A stretch of 64,000 nucleotides of DNA, taken from NCBI RefSeq assembly GCF_009745985.1, contig NZ_WFIX01000183.1, positions 1 to 64,000 of the forward strand. Reading direction: 5' to 3'. Positions within the stretch are counted from its first letter, which is position 1, and every line of letters starts with the position of its first letter. Of this stretch, positions 45,872-52,691 are shown one piece after another. The notes beneath the pieces are model-generated. The model ran no database searches and was not told the origin of the DNA. It saw only the letters and a list, made by a program, of their open reading frames with translations. The DNA comes from Microbacterium karelineae. Lineage in GTDB: Bacteria > Actinomycetota > Actinomycetes > Actinomycetales > Microbacteriaceae. A program made the position numbers and the translations under genes.

Positions 45872-45920
45872 TCTAGAAACCGGTTTCTAGAAAAGTAGCG
45901 GCCGCCAACAATCATGTCAA
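45872..45920 (-). promoter_or_regulatory. Strong promoter with adjacent 20-bp perfect operator (pectin operon)
   Basis: On the minus strand: -35 TTGACA (45920-45915), 17-bp spacer, -10 TACTTT (45897-45892), then at once the perfect palindrome TCTAGAAACCGGTTTCTAGA (45891-45872) over the start site. The AAACCGGTTT core is typical of LacI-family operators, so repression by a pectin-responsive regulator is likely. That regulator is not in this window. Confidence 0.8.
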
Positions 45921-45957
45921 TGGGGTGAGGTGGATCTCGGGCGCGGAGGCGGCGCTC

Positions 45958-47211
45958 TCAGCCGAAGATCAGACGGATCAGGTCGCGCACGCGGTGATCG
46001 TCGTCGACGAGCGGGACGAGCGACCATCGGTCGAGCGTCGTGCAGGGGTGGGAGACGCCCAGCTCGACGAGGTCCCCGACGCGCGGCTCGTCGCCCACGG
46101 CGTACCGGGCGGGGTCGAACTCGAGGAACGCGTGCTGGTCGGCGAGCTGCGTGACACGGCCCGTGAACGGTCGTTCACGTGATCCGTCTCGCGACCGGAC
46201 GCCCTTGATCGCGGGCAGGCCGCCGTCGGATCCCACGTCGCGGCGGCCGCAGAGCGCGATCGCGAGGCCGGGCTCCGGGATGCTCAGCACGGGCGCCCAC
46301 ACGCTGATCGCGGGGCGGAACGAGGGGGCGCCGCCGTCGCCGCGCGCACGGGGGTCGGACCGGGCGTACTGCCCGTCGTCGTGCGCGAGATAGGCGCCGC
46401 TGCGCAGCACGATCCGGCCGGGAGCGATGCCCCGCGCCGTGAGGCCGTCGAGGGCCGCGTCGAAGTAGGCGCTGCCGCCGATGGTGACGAGGCAGTCCCG
46501 AGGCACGAGGCCGTCGGTCTCGAGCGCGAGAGTCACCTCGGCGAGCGAGCGGGCGAACTCCGCCACGCGCCCGGCGCTCTCCGCCGGCGAGGATCTGCCG
46601 AGCGTGCCCTCGTACGCGGCGATGCCCGCGACGCGGATCCCCGGCGCCCGCGCGGCGCGCTCGGCGACGGCCCTCAGGGCGGATTCGTCGCGCGCGCCCG
46701 TGCGCCCGCCCGCGTGGCCGACCTCGAGCAGCACGTCGAGGGAGCGCCCTCCCCTGTCGTCGGCGAGGAGATCCACGCCGTCTGTCGAGTCGACGTAGAC
46801 GAGGCACTCGAAGCGCGGATCCCGCGCGAGCTCGTCGCGCAGCCACGCGGCCGCGCCCGGCTCGACGAGCTGGTTGGCGAGCAGCAGGCGCCGCACCCCG
46901 GCGCCGCGGTAGACCCGCAGCTGCGCGGGCGTCGCCGCCGTGATCGCCCAGGCGCCCGCGTCGATCTGCATCTGCGCCAGCTGCGGCGACATCGCGGTCT
47001 TCCCGTGCGGCGCGAGCGCGACGCCGCGGGCCCGCACGTACGCCATCATCTCGGCGATGTTGTGCGCGATCGCGCCGGCGCTGAGGCTCAGCTGGGGGAA
47101 GTCGCGATCGAGCGCGAAGAGCGAGGTGCCGACGAGCTCTCGCGAATCGGCCGCCGCGAGCGACGGGCCGAGGCCCCGCGTCAGGGCGAGATCGGGCGAG
47201 CTCGTCGTCAT
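45958..47211 (-). CDS. D-serine/D-threonine dehydratase-like PLP enzyme (DSD1 / alanine-racemase fold)
   Basis: 417 aa. Fold-type III PLP enzyme: ALAPHGKTAM holds the PLP-binding Lys near residue 70, and the C-terminal GVSHPCTTLDRW contains the His and Cys that bind zinc in eukaryotic-type D-serine dehydratases. Related family members act as D-threonine aldolases, so the substrate (a D-amino acid) is uncertain. ATG 47211 is preceded by GGAAGG. It lies 73 bp downstream of the TetR gene in the same direction and may be co-transcribed with it. Confidence 0.78.
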   Translation of the reverse strand: MTTSSPDLALTRGLGPSLAAADSRELVGTSLFALDRDFPQLSLSAGAIAHNIAEMMAYVRARGVALAPHGKTAMSPQLAQMQIDAGAWAITAATPAQLRVYRGAGVRRLLLANQLVEPGAAAWLRDELARDPRFECLVYVDSTDGVDLLADDRGGRSLDVLLEVGHAGGRTGARDESALRAVAERAARAPGIRVAGIAAYEGTLGRSSPAESAGRVAEFARSLAEVTLALETDGLVPRDCLVTIGGSAYFDAALDGLTARGIAPGRIVLRSGAYLAHDDGQYARSDPRARGDGGAPSFRPAISVWAPVLSIPEPGLAIALCGRRDVGSDGGLPAIKGVRSRDGSRERPFTGRVTQLADQHAFLEFDPARYAVGDEPRVGDLVELGVSHPCTTLDRWSLVPLVDDDHRVRDLIRLIFG

Positions 47212-47284
47212 GGGGTGGACCTTCCGTCGGCCGGGTGGACGCGGGTGCATCGTGGCATGCGCGCGGGCGTCGTGCAACGAGGGG

Positions 47285-47869
47285 TCATCGCCCGCCTGCC
47301 CGCTCCGTCACGAGCGCGTGGAGCACCTCGAAGCCGCGGTCGACGCGGTCGCGGTCGCCTGTGACGATGAGGTCGGCGACGAGGCCGCGCATGCTCGCGA
47401 GCGTGAAGGTCGCGAGGGCGGCGGCCCTGCTCTCGGGGCAGCCGGATCGCACGAGGCCGTCACGCAGGATCCGCTCGCGTGCCGCGATCGACGCGGAGAC
47501 CGCCGTGCGGAGGTCATCCGCGCCGCGCGCGGCCGAGGCGGCGATCTCGAGGAAGGTCGCCGCCAGGCGCATCCCGCGGGGCGCCGTCGCGAGCCGCCAG
47601 AGGGTGCGCAGCGGATCCGGGTCGTCGTCGGCGATGTCGGGGGACGCGAGCGCGGCGCCGACGATCGACTCGACGACTTCGGCGACGAGTCGCTCCTTGG
47701 ATCCGAAGTGATGCAGGAGCGCCGCGTGGCTGACCCCGACGTGCTCGCCGAGGCGGCGGAGGGAGAGATCGGCGAGGCCGTGCTCGATCACGTGATCGGT
47801 GGCGGCCTGGAGCACCTCGCCGCGCCGGTGCTCGAAGCGTCGCCTGCGTCCGTCGTCGTCAGCGGTCAT
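47285..47869 (-). CDS. TetR-family transcriptional regulator
   Basis: 194 aa. The N-terminal helix-turn-helix is clear (RGEVLQAATDHVIEHG, then GVSHAALLHHFGSKERLVAEVV). The C-terminal domain, about 130 residues, is a ligand-binding helical bundle with no recognisable specificity. It is divergent from the polyester hydrolase gene, and the 86-bp gap holds an inverted repeat of TetR-operator type. It probably represses itself and the hydrolase. Confidence 0.9.
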   Translation of the reverse strand: MTADDDGRRRRFEHRRGEVLQAATDHVIEHGLADLSLRRLGEHVGVSHAALLHHFGSKERLVAEVVESIVGAALASPDIADDDPDPLRTLWRLATAPRGMRLAATFLEIAASAARGADDLRTAVSASIAARERILRDGLVRSGCPESRAAALATFTLASMRGLVADLIVTGDRDRVDRGFEVLHALVTERAGGR

Positions 47870-47907
47870 GGAATCAGGCTAGACACCCTCACCGTCCCGC
47901 GACTACA

Positions 47908-47931
47908 TTGATCTACCAGTTGGTAAGTCAA
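47908..47931. promoter_or_regulatory. TetR-type operator in the tetR/hydrolase divergent region
   Basis: Imperfect 24-bp palindrome with the core TACCA-GT-TGGTA (47914-47925) and outer TTGA...TCAA arms. TACCAnnTGGTA-like cores are common TetR-family operators. It lies 38 bp from the TetR start and 24 bp from the hydrolase start. Confidence 0.65.
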
Positions 47932-47955
47932 CTTCGATCGGAGGCAGGGAAGACG

Positions 47956-48828
47956 ATGGTTCTTCAGACAGCGGGGCGCGTGCGCGCGCTTCTCGCGGCG
48001 GCGCTCGTGGCCGCCATGCTGCTCGTCGCGGCGCCCGCGCAGGCGGCCGTGCGGACGGTGGAGATCGGACCGGATCCGACGCAGCAGAGCATCGAGGCCG
48101 CGCGCGGGCCGTTCTCGGTCTCCGAGGATCGCGTCTCGAACTACTCCGTCCGCGGCTTCGGCGGCGGGACGATCTACTACCCGTCGGGACAGCAGGGCAC
48201 CGAGTTCGGTGCCGTCGCCGTGGCCCCGGGATACACGGCCTCGCAGAGCAGCATGGCGTGGCTCGGGCCGCGCATCGCCTCGCAGGGCTTCGTCGTCTTC
48301 ACGATCGACACGAACAGCCGCTACGACCAGCCCTCCTCGCGGGGCGACCAGCTGCTCGCCGCGCTCGACTACCTGACGGACCGCAGCGACGTCGCGGGCA
48401 TCGTGGATCCCGACCGCCTCTCGGTCATGGGGCACTCGATGGGTGGCGGTGGCACGTTCGCGGCCGCGAAGGACGACACATCGCTCAAGGCGGCCGTCGC
48501 CCTCACGCCGTGGAACACCGACAAGCGGTTCCCCGAGGTCTCGACGCCGACGCTCGTGATCGGCGCGGAGAGCGACACGGTCGCATCCCCGACCCGTCAC
48601 GCCGTCCCGCTGTACGAGGGGCTGCCGGACGCGACCCCGAAGGCGTACCTCGAGCTGCGCGGCGCGTCGCACTTCGCGCCGAACCGCTCGAACACGACGA
48701 TCGCGGCGCAGTCGATCGCGTGGCTGAAGCGCTACGTGGACGACGATGTGCGCTACGACCGGTTCATCTGCCCCGGCCCGTCGACGGGCATCGCGCTGAG
48801 CGACGCGCGGACGAACTGCGCCGCCTGA
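47956..48828 (+). CDS. Secreted cutinase / PETase-like polyester hydrolase
   Basis: 290 aa, alpha/beta hydrolase of the actinobacterial cutinase family (Thermobifida TfCut2 type), which includes PET-degrading enzymes. Signal peptide of ~30 residues (AQA cleavage). Oxyanion-hole Tyr is in APGYTASQSSMAWLG (Y93), nucleophile GHSMGGGG (S161), substrate-clamp Trp in PWNTDK (W186), acid GAESDTVA (D207), base GASHFAPN (H239), and a C-terminal disulfide pair C272-C288 in the CPGP...C arrangement. It probably hydrolyses cutin or other polyesters outside the cell. ATG 47956 is chosen just before the signal sequence. Natural substrate and PET activity are untested. Confidence 0.87.
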   Translation: MVLQTAGRVRALLAAALVAAMLLVAAPAQAAVRTVEIGPDPTQQSIEAARGPFSVSEDRVSNYSVRGFGGGTIYYPSGQQGTEFGAVAVAPGYTASQSSMAWLGPRIASQGFVVFTIDTNSRYDQPSSRGDQLLAALDYLTDRSDVAGIVDPDRLSVMGHSMGGGGTFAAAKDDTSLKAAVALTPWNTDKRFPEVSTPTLVIGAESDTVASPTRHAVPLYEGLPDATPKAYLELRGASHFAPNRSNTTIAAQSIAWLKRYVDDDVRYDRFICPGPSTGIALSDARTNCAA

Positions 48829-48840
48829 TCCCGGCGCTTC

Positions 48841-48894
48841 GCGGGTGCCGCGTGGTCGTTCTCCGCGTCGAGAACGACCATGCCGCACCCGCGG
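48841..48894. repeat. 54-bp palindromic repeat, copy 1
   Basis: CGCGGGTGC...GCACCCGCG outer stem plus TGGTCGTTCT...AGAACGACCA inner stem around an 8-nt loop. It begins 12 bp after the hydrolase stop and ends 4 bp before the convergent MerR stop, so it may act as a terminator. Differs from copy 2 (52441) at only two bases. Confidence 0.8.
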
Positions 48895-48898
48895 CGCC

Positions 48899-49711
48899 TC
48901 ACTCCCAGGTCGCGGTATCGGGATCGATGCCGTGAGCGCGCGCCGAAGCGTCGACGATCGCGCGGAACCAGCGCGACAGCCCCGCGCGGACGCCCTCGTA
49001 GTGCGCGGCGAAGCCCGGATCCGACTCGAACATGCGCGCGAGGCAGACCTGCATCCGGCGGGTGATCGGGAAGAAGTTCGAGAACAGCTCGCGGTGCCGC
49101 TCGGCGAGGGCATCGGCCTCGGCGTCGCCGGGCGCGACGCCCCGATCCATCGCGTCGCCGAGGGCGCGCTGCAGGGCGTGCATCGCGTCGGACAGCTCCT
49201 GCCATTCGGCGCGGCTGCGAGATGCGGAGCGCTCGGCGAACTGCGCCCACTGCGCGGATCCGCCCCACGCGTACCGCGCGGCGCGCGCCTGCTCCGGATC
49301 CCAGTCGTCGCCGAACGCCTCGCGCTGCTCCTCATCGCTGAGGAGGATCCCGCGCTCGTGCGCGGCGGTCAGCCGCGCGAGGCGCCCGTCGAGCTGCCGC
49401 AGCTCGCGCATGCGCTCGGCCACCAGCGCGCGCTGGGCGCGGAGGGTGCTCGCGATCTCGGTCGCCGCATCGTCGAGCACGGCGCGGATCGCGTCGAGGC
49501 TCAGCCCGCCGTCACGGTAGGCGACGACCCGCTCGAGCCGGTCGAGATCGGCGGAGGTGTACTGGCGATAGCCTGCCCGGGTGCGCTCGGACGGCGACGC
49601 GAGCCCGATCTCGTCCCAGTGGTGCAGGGTGCGGACCGTGACGCCGAGGAGCTCGGCGGCCGCGCCGACCGTGAGCCCCTCGGTGCGCGGATCGTCGACC
49701 GTGATCGCCAT
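48899..49711 (-). CDS. MerR-family transcriptional regulator with TipAS-like domain
   Basis: 270 aa. The N-terminal MerR winged helix (LTVGAAAELLGVTVRTLHHWDEIGL, then GYRQYTSADLDRL) is followed by a dimerisation helix and a ~130-residue TipAS-like antibiotic-recognition domain (about residues 140-250, QLDGRLARLTAAHERG to the C-terminus). Such proteins sense bulky hydrophobic drugs and activate resistance genes. ATG 49711 has AAGGAGA upstream. No obvious target gene is adjacent. Confidence 0.88.
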   Translation of the reverse strand: MAITVDDPRTEGLTVGAAAELLGVTVRTLHHWDEIGLASPSERTRAGYRQYTSADLDRLERVVAYRDGGLSLDAIRAVLDDAATEIASTLRAQRALVAERMRELRQLDGRLARLTAAHERGILLSDEEQREAFGDDWDPEQARAARYAWGGSAQWAQFAERSASRSRAEWQELSDAMHALQRALGDAMDRGVAPGDAEADALAERHRELFSNFFPITRRMQVCLARMFESDPGFAAHYEGVRAGLSRWFRAIVDASARAHGIDPDTATWE

Positions 49712-49788
49712 TGTCGTCTCCTTCGGGCGCGGATGGGCGGATGCCCCGCTCATCCTGCGCCCTCCCGCCGCGTGAGGGTCAAGACCGC

Positions 49789-49854
49789 CCGCTTCCCGAG
49801 TGCCGTTCGGACGTCCATTCGCCGCCGAAGGGCGCGAACGCACTCGGGGAGCGG
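49789..49854. repeat. 66-bp imperfect inverted repeat next to attL
   Basis: CCGCTTCCCGAGTG (49789-49802) pairs with CACTCGGGGAGCGG (49841-49854) with one mismatch, around a 38-bp interior. It ends 6 bp before the left direct repeat, the same offset at which copy 2 of the 54-bp repeat sits beside the right one. Confidence 0.6.
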
Positions 49855-49860
49855 CACCGG

Positions 49861-49955
49861 CCCCCGGGCACGAAGAAACCCCCACGATGTAGAAGCTACG
49901 CGGGGGTTTCAGTGGCTCCGACCGGCGTCGATCCGGTGACCTTTCGATTTTCAGT
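49861..49955. repeat. Left direct repeat (attL): displaced tRNA-Phe 3' part plus terminator
   Basis: 95 bp, 94 of 95 identical to 52502-52596 (A versus G at 49884/52525). It contains the tRNA-Phe sequence from just 5' of the anticodon to the 3' end, and the terminator hairpin beyond it; the single mismatch falls in the terminator stem. Confidence 0.9.
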
Positions 49956-50018
49956 TGGCTTCGGCGGCGTGGTGGGTGCTCGTTGGTCGCCGTTTGCCGC
50001 GTGATTCCGCGGGTGCTG

Positions 50019-51299
50019 TCATGGTTGATCGTGGCTGGTTGAGGGGGGTTTCAGCGGATCTACCGGCACGGAACCGGCACGCCGAGCGTGATCATTTTCG
50101 TCGATCGACTCCCACTCTTCGATAATGGCAAATCCATCGACCATGTTGCGTACGGCGGTTTCGTAACGTCGAAGAACGGGACGAAGGTCGCGACTGAGCT
50201 TCGTATTTTTCCGTGCGGCATCGGCGGCTCCTTCCAGCTTGCTCATGGCCTGGCGTGAGTTCTGCACGATAGTGCTCAGATTCTCCTTTAGCGAGGCCTT
50301 CGCAGCTTTGGTGTCATCTCCGTCTGAAAGATCAGCAAGCTCAAAGACGGCGCGAAATGTCGAATCGATGCGCAGTAGGCCAGACGAATACTCCCTGGAG
50401 AGGCGCTCTAGCTCAGACAGCTCTGGTTCCACGTCTGCGGCAAGCTCACGCGCCGCTAGTATCTTGCGGGCGAATGCATCAGCGCGGTTGTTCGCATGGT
50501 TCATCTTCTTCGTTGCATTTTGAAACTTTGAGTTGAAACGCTCGATCACAGGCCCGAGACTTGTCAAGGTAGCAGTCCAGGACTCCATCGCGGGCTGCGC
50601 ATCAGCGACGAGATCTAGCAACCCGGGCGAGTCGTCCTCTTCATTAGCGTGCAACGGGACGACCCCCACCTCCCTGCCGCGTATTAGCGGAGTTGCAGAG
50701 GAAGTCGAAGGCGGTACGGACTCTCGCGTCTCTGTCTGAGGCGGTGCTCCCCGAGAGCTGAGCGCGCCGGACGGCGAGGTGGGCCCGGAATCCGACTCAA
50801 GATTTGCTGTCAGTGCAACAAGTCTCGCAGCGAGTCGGTTAACGGCGACGCGATGTTCGGCTGATTGCTCGTTGATCAACCTCATCCCGTCCCACAGCTC
50901 GTACTGCATTTGAGCAGCTACAGCTTTGAGCTCATCCGTGCTCTGCTCGCTAAGATCTACAACCGGTATGTATCGGATGGATAGGAGGAGCTGTTGTAGT
51001 CCTAGAGCATTCGCTGATCGAACAAACTGGGACATCTCCTTGCGACACTCCTCACGGAGAAAATAGGTCGGGGTGAGGATCGGAATGAAAAACGCAGTCT
51101 CCTGGAGCGCTTGATCGAGCTTCTGGCGAAAATCATCGCCCCAGGCGATCTTCGAACGATCGGTGAAGATCTCGATCGTCGTGCCCGTGAGTAGTTCATA
51201 CTCGGCGCGCACGAGATCTGCCAAGCGCAGGACGCGGTCGTTCTCGCGCTCATTGTCGGCATGCGCGTAACTCCAGAAGGCTTTGGCCGTCGTCTCCAT
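50019..51299 (-). CDS. TIR-domain protein with C-terminal helical region (putative anti-phage NADase)
   Basis: 426 aa. Residues ~5-150 form a TIR fold: AFWSYAHAD (strand A), IEIFTDRSKIAWGDDFRQKL (BB region), FFIPILTPTYF and then EECRKEM, where E88 matches the catalytic Glu of the WCxxE-type motif in NAD-cleaving TIR enzymes. A linker of ~70 residues follows. Residues ~230-410 are predicted helical or coiled-coil, without a domain I recognise, possibly a sensor or oligomerisation module. Bacterial TIR proteins often deplete NAD+ on infection (for example Thoeris). AT-rich compared with the chromosome, sits alone near attL, and has a GGTGAG site before ATG 51299. Function is inferred. Confidence 0.8.
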   Translation of the reverse strand: METTAKAFWSYAHADNERENDRVLRLADLVRAEYELLTGTTIEIFTDRSKIAWGDDFRQKLDQALQETAFFIPILTPTYFLREECRKEMSQFVRSANALGLQQLLLSIRYIPVVDLSEQSTDELKAVAAQMQYELWDGMRLINEQSAEHRVAVNRLAARLVALTANLESDSGPTSPSGALSSRGAPPQTETRESVPPSTSSATPLIRGREVGVVPLHANEEDDSPGLLDLVADAQPAMESWTATLTSLGPVIERFNSKFQNATKKMNHANNRADAFARKILAARELAADVEPELSELERLSREYSSGLLRIDSTFRAVFELADLSDGDDTKAAKASLKENLSTIVQNSRQAMSKLEGAADAARKNTKLSRDLRPVLRRYETAVRNMVDGFAIIEEWESIDENDHARRAGSVPVDPLKPPSTSHDQP

Positions 51300-51455
51300 G
51301 CGCTCACCATACCCGCCTACGCATGCCGAAGGTGTCGGCCAGACACGCCCAGGACGCCGCCGAGGAGCGCCCGGACCGCAGCGGAGCGAGGACCGGACGC
51401 ACCGCAGGTGGCGGCGCCGGCCGCCAGGCCGGCCTTGAACGAGTAGAGAAAGTTC

Positions 51456-51944
51456 TCACAGCTCTGGCCTCGCGCGTGCGATGTCTGCGACTGCTGGCCA
51501 TGGTTTGAACTTCGGATCGGCCTGCGCGGCGCTCATGGCGGAGTCAAGCGCGTCCGAGAGTCCCCACAGGTCGTCGAACCCGGGCGCCCGCACACCTCGT
51601 CGGATGGCGTCGAGATCAGGTGATGGAGAGAGCAGCGCCTCGATCGCCTCGATGGTCTTCGGTGTGTAGCGCTTGGCGAACGACTGTGTGATCGTCCCCT
51701 GCATCGCTGCAAGCTCCCCGATAGGGGGCTTTGGCTGATGGAACTTGTGGGTGTAGGCGTTGAACACGCTGCGGTAGTCGCGCGTAGCTCGGTCCGCGGC
51801 CTCCGCGGCGGCGGACATCGTTCGGAACGCTGCGTCGTGGTTCTGAGGCGTCGGTGCATCCACTGGACCCGTATCCATGGCTGACGCCGCGGCGGACGCC
51901 TTCTCCTTGAGACGCTGCAGCACGCCAATGACAGGTGCGGGCAC
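51456..51944 (-). CDS. Hypothetical protein of the tRNA-Phe island
   Basis: 162 aa, not recognised. The product looks soluble and largely helical (Ala-rich N-terminus; EAADRATRDYRSVFNAYTHK; TPKTIEAIEALL), without signal peptide or membrane helix. The GTG start at 51944 lacks a clear ribosome site; an internal ATG near 51878 is an alternative. Upstream of the TIR gene in the same direction with a 156-bp gap that includes a GC-rich stretch (51325-51440). A partner of the TIR protein is possible but unsupported. Confidence 0.5.
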   Translation of the reverse strand: MPAPVIGVLQRLKEKASAAASAMDTGPVDAPTPQNHDAAFRTMSAAAEAADRATRDYRSVFNAYTHKFHQPKPPIGELAAMQGTITQSFAKRYTPKTIEAIEALLSPSPDLDAIRRGVRAPGFDDLWGLSDALDSAMSAAQADPKFKPWPAVADIARARPEL

Positions 51945-51994
51945 TGTTCTGCGGTGAATCAGTGACCTTCCGGATCATCCGACGTCGCGCGAAC

Positions 51995-52280
51995 CTAGGA
52001 ACCGAGAGGCTCAGCCGTGACGAACGGCACGAGATCGACGTAGTCGTCATCGCTCAAGCTGAGCATCGTCGTTGCCACTCCGGGAACGCCGCTGCTGAGC
52101 TCTCGGGTGAAGACCCCGGATCGATCCCTGGCGCGCGCCACATCGCCGGGGTTTCGTTCCGTCTGCGGGGAACAGCAGCACGCGCGCGTCGAGCACTCGG
52201 CTGGCGCGCTGAGCAACGGCGCCGAGCTCCTTGAGGCCGATGAAGTCGGCATGCCGCCGGGAGGCTGCTGATGTCGTCAT
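51995..52280 (-). pseudogene. Probable frameshifted remnant ORF
   Basis: Two overlapping minus-strand frames look like halves of one protein: the first (from ATG 52280) begins MTTSAASRRHADFIGLKEL and continues through RVLDARVLLFPADGTKP; the other continues as FTRELSSGVPGVATTMLSLSD and DYVDLVPFVTAEPLGS to the stop at 51995. A -1/+1 shift near 52140 would join them into ~95 residues. Family unknown. Alternatively neither frame is coding. Confidence 0.35.
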
Positions 52281-52331
52281 GCCGACACGATCGCACGGAC
52301 CTCTGACACGCGACCCGCCTGCTTAAACACG

Positions 52332-52371
52332 TGAGCCTGGCTCGTCACACCGTCCGGAGGACTGCCAGGCT
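52332..52371. other. Non-coding right end of island with a small inverted repeat
   Basis: Between 52300 and 52440 I see no supported gene. GAGCCTGGC and GCCAGGCTC form a 9-bp inverted repeat around 22 bp, which could be a terminator or a site used by the element. Confidence 0.35.
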
Positions 52372-52440
52372 CCGAGGGCTACTGCCCGCCGTGGCTCGAG
52401 CGTAGCGGCGTCGACGGCCCAAGGCGAGAGCCCGCCGCTT

Positions 52441-52494
52441 CGCGGGTGCCGCGTGGTCGTTCTCCGCGTCGAGAACGACAACGCCGCACCCGCG
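52441..52494. repeat. 54-bp palindromic repeat, copy 2 (inside island)
   Basis: 52 of 54 bases identical to copy 1 at 48841 and in the same orientation. It ends 7 bp before the right direct repeat, so it was carried in with the element and would lie just downstream of tRNA-Phe in the donor genome. Confidence 0.8.
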
Positions 52495-52501
52495 AACGCC
52501 C

Positions 52502-52596
52502 CCCCCGGGCACGAAGAAACCCCCGCGATGTAGAAGCTACGCGGGGGTTTCAGTGGCTCCGACCGGCGTCGATCCGGTGACCTTTCGATTTTCAGT
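52502..52596. repeat. Right direct repeat (attR) overlapping tRNA-Phe
   Basis: 95-bp copy that supplies the anticodon loop, T arm, acceptor 3' strand and terminator of the functional tRNA-Phe. The identity with attL stops at tRNA position ~31, one step 5' of the anticodon loop, the usual crossover region for tRNA-targeting integrases. Confidence 0.88.
52517..52550 (-). terminator. tRNA-Phe terminator
   Basis: Perfect 11-bp stem AAACCCCCGCG/CGCGGGGGTTT with 12-nt loop; on the minus strand it is followed by a T-rich stretch (TTTCTTCG), 3 bp after the tRNA end. Confidence 0.85.
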
Positions 52597-52626
52597 CGAA
52601 CGCTCTACCAACTGAGCTACAGAGCC
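52554..52626 (-). tRNA. tRNA-Phe (GAA)
   Basis: 73 nt. Acceptor GGCTCTG pairs with CGGAGCC (one G-U), discriminator A at 52554, D arm GTAGCTCAGTTGG, anticodon GAA at 52593-52591, T loop GGATCGACGCC. CCA is not encoded. The gene is the integration target of the TIR island and is intact after insertion. Confidence 0.96.
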
Positions 52627-52657
52627 GTGCTACAGGTGACCTGTCGCATTCTAGACG

Positions 52658-52680
52658 AAAGGCCTCCTCGAGAGGAGGCC
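52658..52680 (-). terminator. Terminator between tRNA-Asp and tRNA-Phe
   Basis: GGCCTCCTC-GA-GAGGAGGCC, 9-bp perfect stem, followed on the minus strand by TTTCGTCT. A TAGAAT hexamer just beyond it (52651-52656 region) can serve as the -10 of a separate tRNA-Phe promoter. Confidence 0.7.
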
Positions 52681-52691
52681 CACCGTTAGAG

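Larger units (their letters stand above)
49956..52596. mobile_element. Small genomic island integrated at tRNA-Phe, carrying a TIR gene
   Basis: A 2.64-kb segment between the direct repeats. It interrupts the end of tRNA-Phe and restores the gene from the right repeat. Much of it is visibly more AT-rich (with TTT/AAA runs and ATT/AAA codons) than the surrounding ~70% GC sequence. It encodes a TIR-domain protein, an unknown 162-aa protein and a broken ORF; I find no integrase, transposase or replication gene. It is thus a non-autonomous or decayed integrative element. Confidence 0.82.

Noticed and set aside
50239-50523. Plus-strand ORF inside the TIR gene
   Set aside because: Antisense to a clear TIR protein, with no start signal and a Ser/Arg-rich shadow composition.
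51304-51501. ORF in the GC-rich stretch between the TIR gene and the 162-aa gene, possibly an integrase remnant
   Set aside because: No recombinase motif can be seen in any frame; composition is Arg/Ala/Pro-rich. Left as unexplained sequence.
51616-52050. 144-aa minus-strand ORF in the island
   Set aside because: Overlaps the more protein-like 162-aa frame (51456-51944) almost completely and has low-complexity Arg/His/Ser composition.
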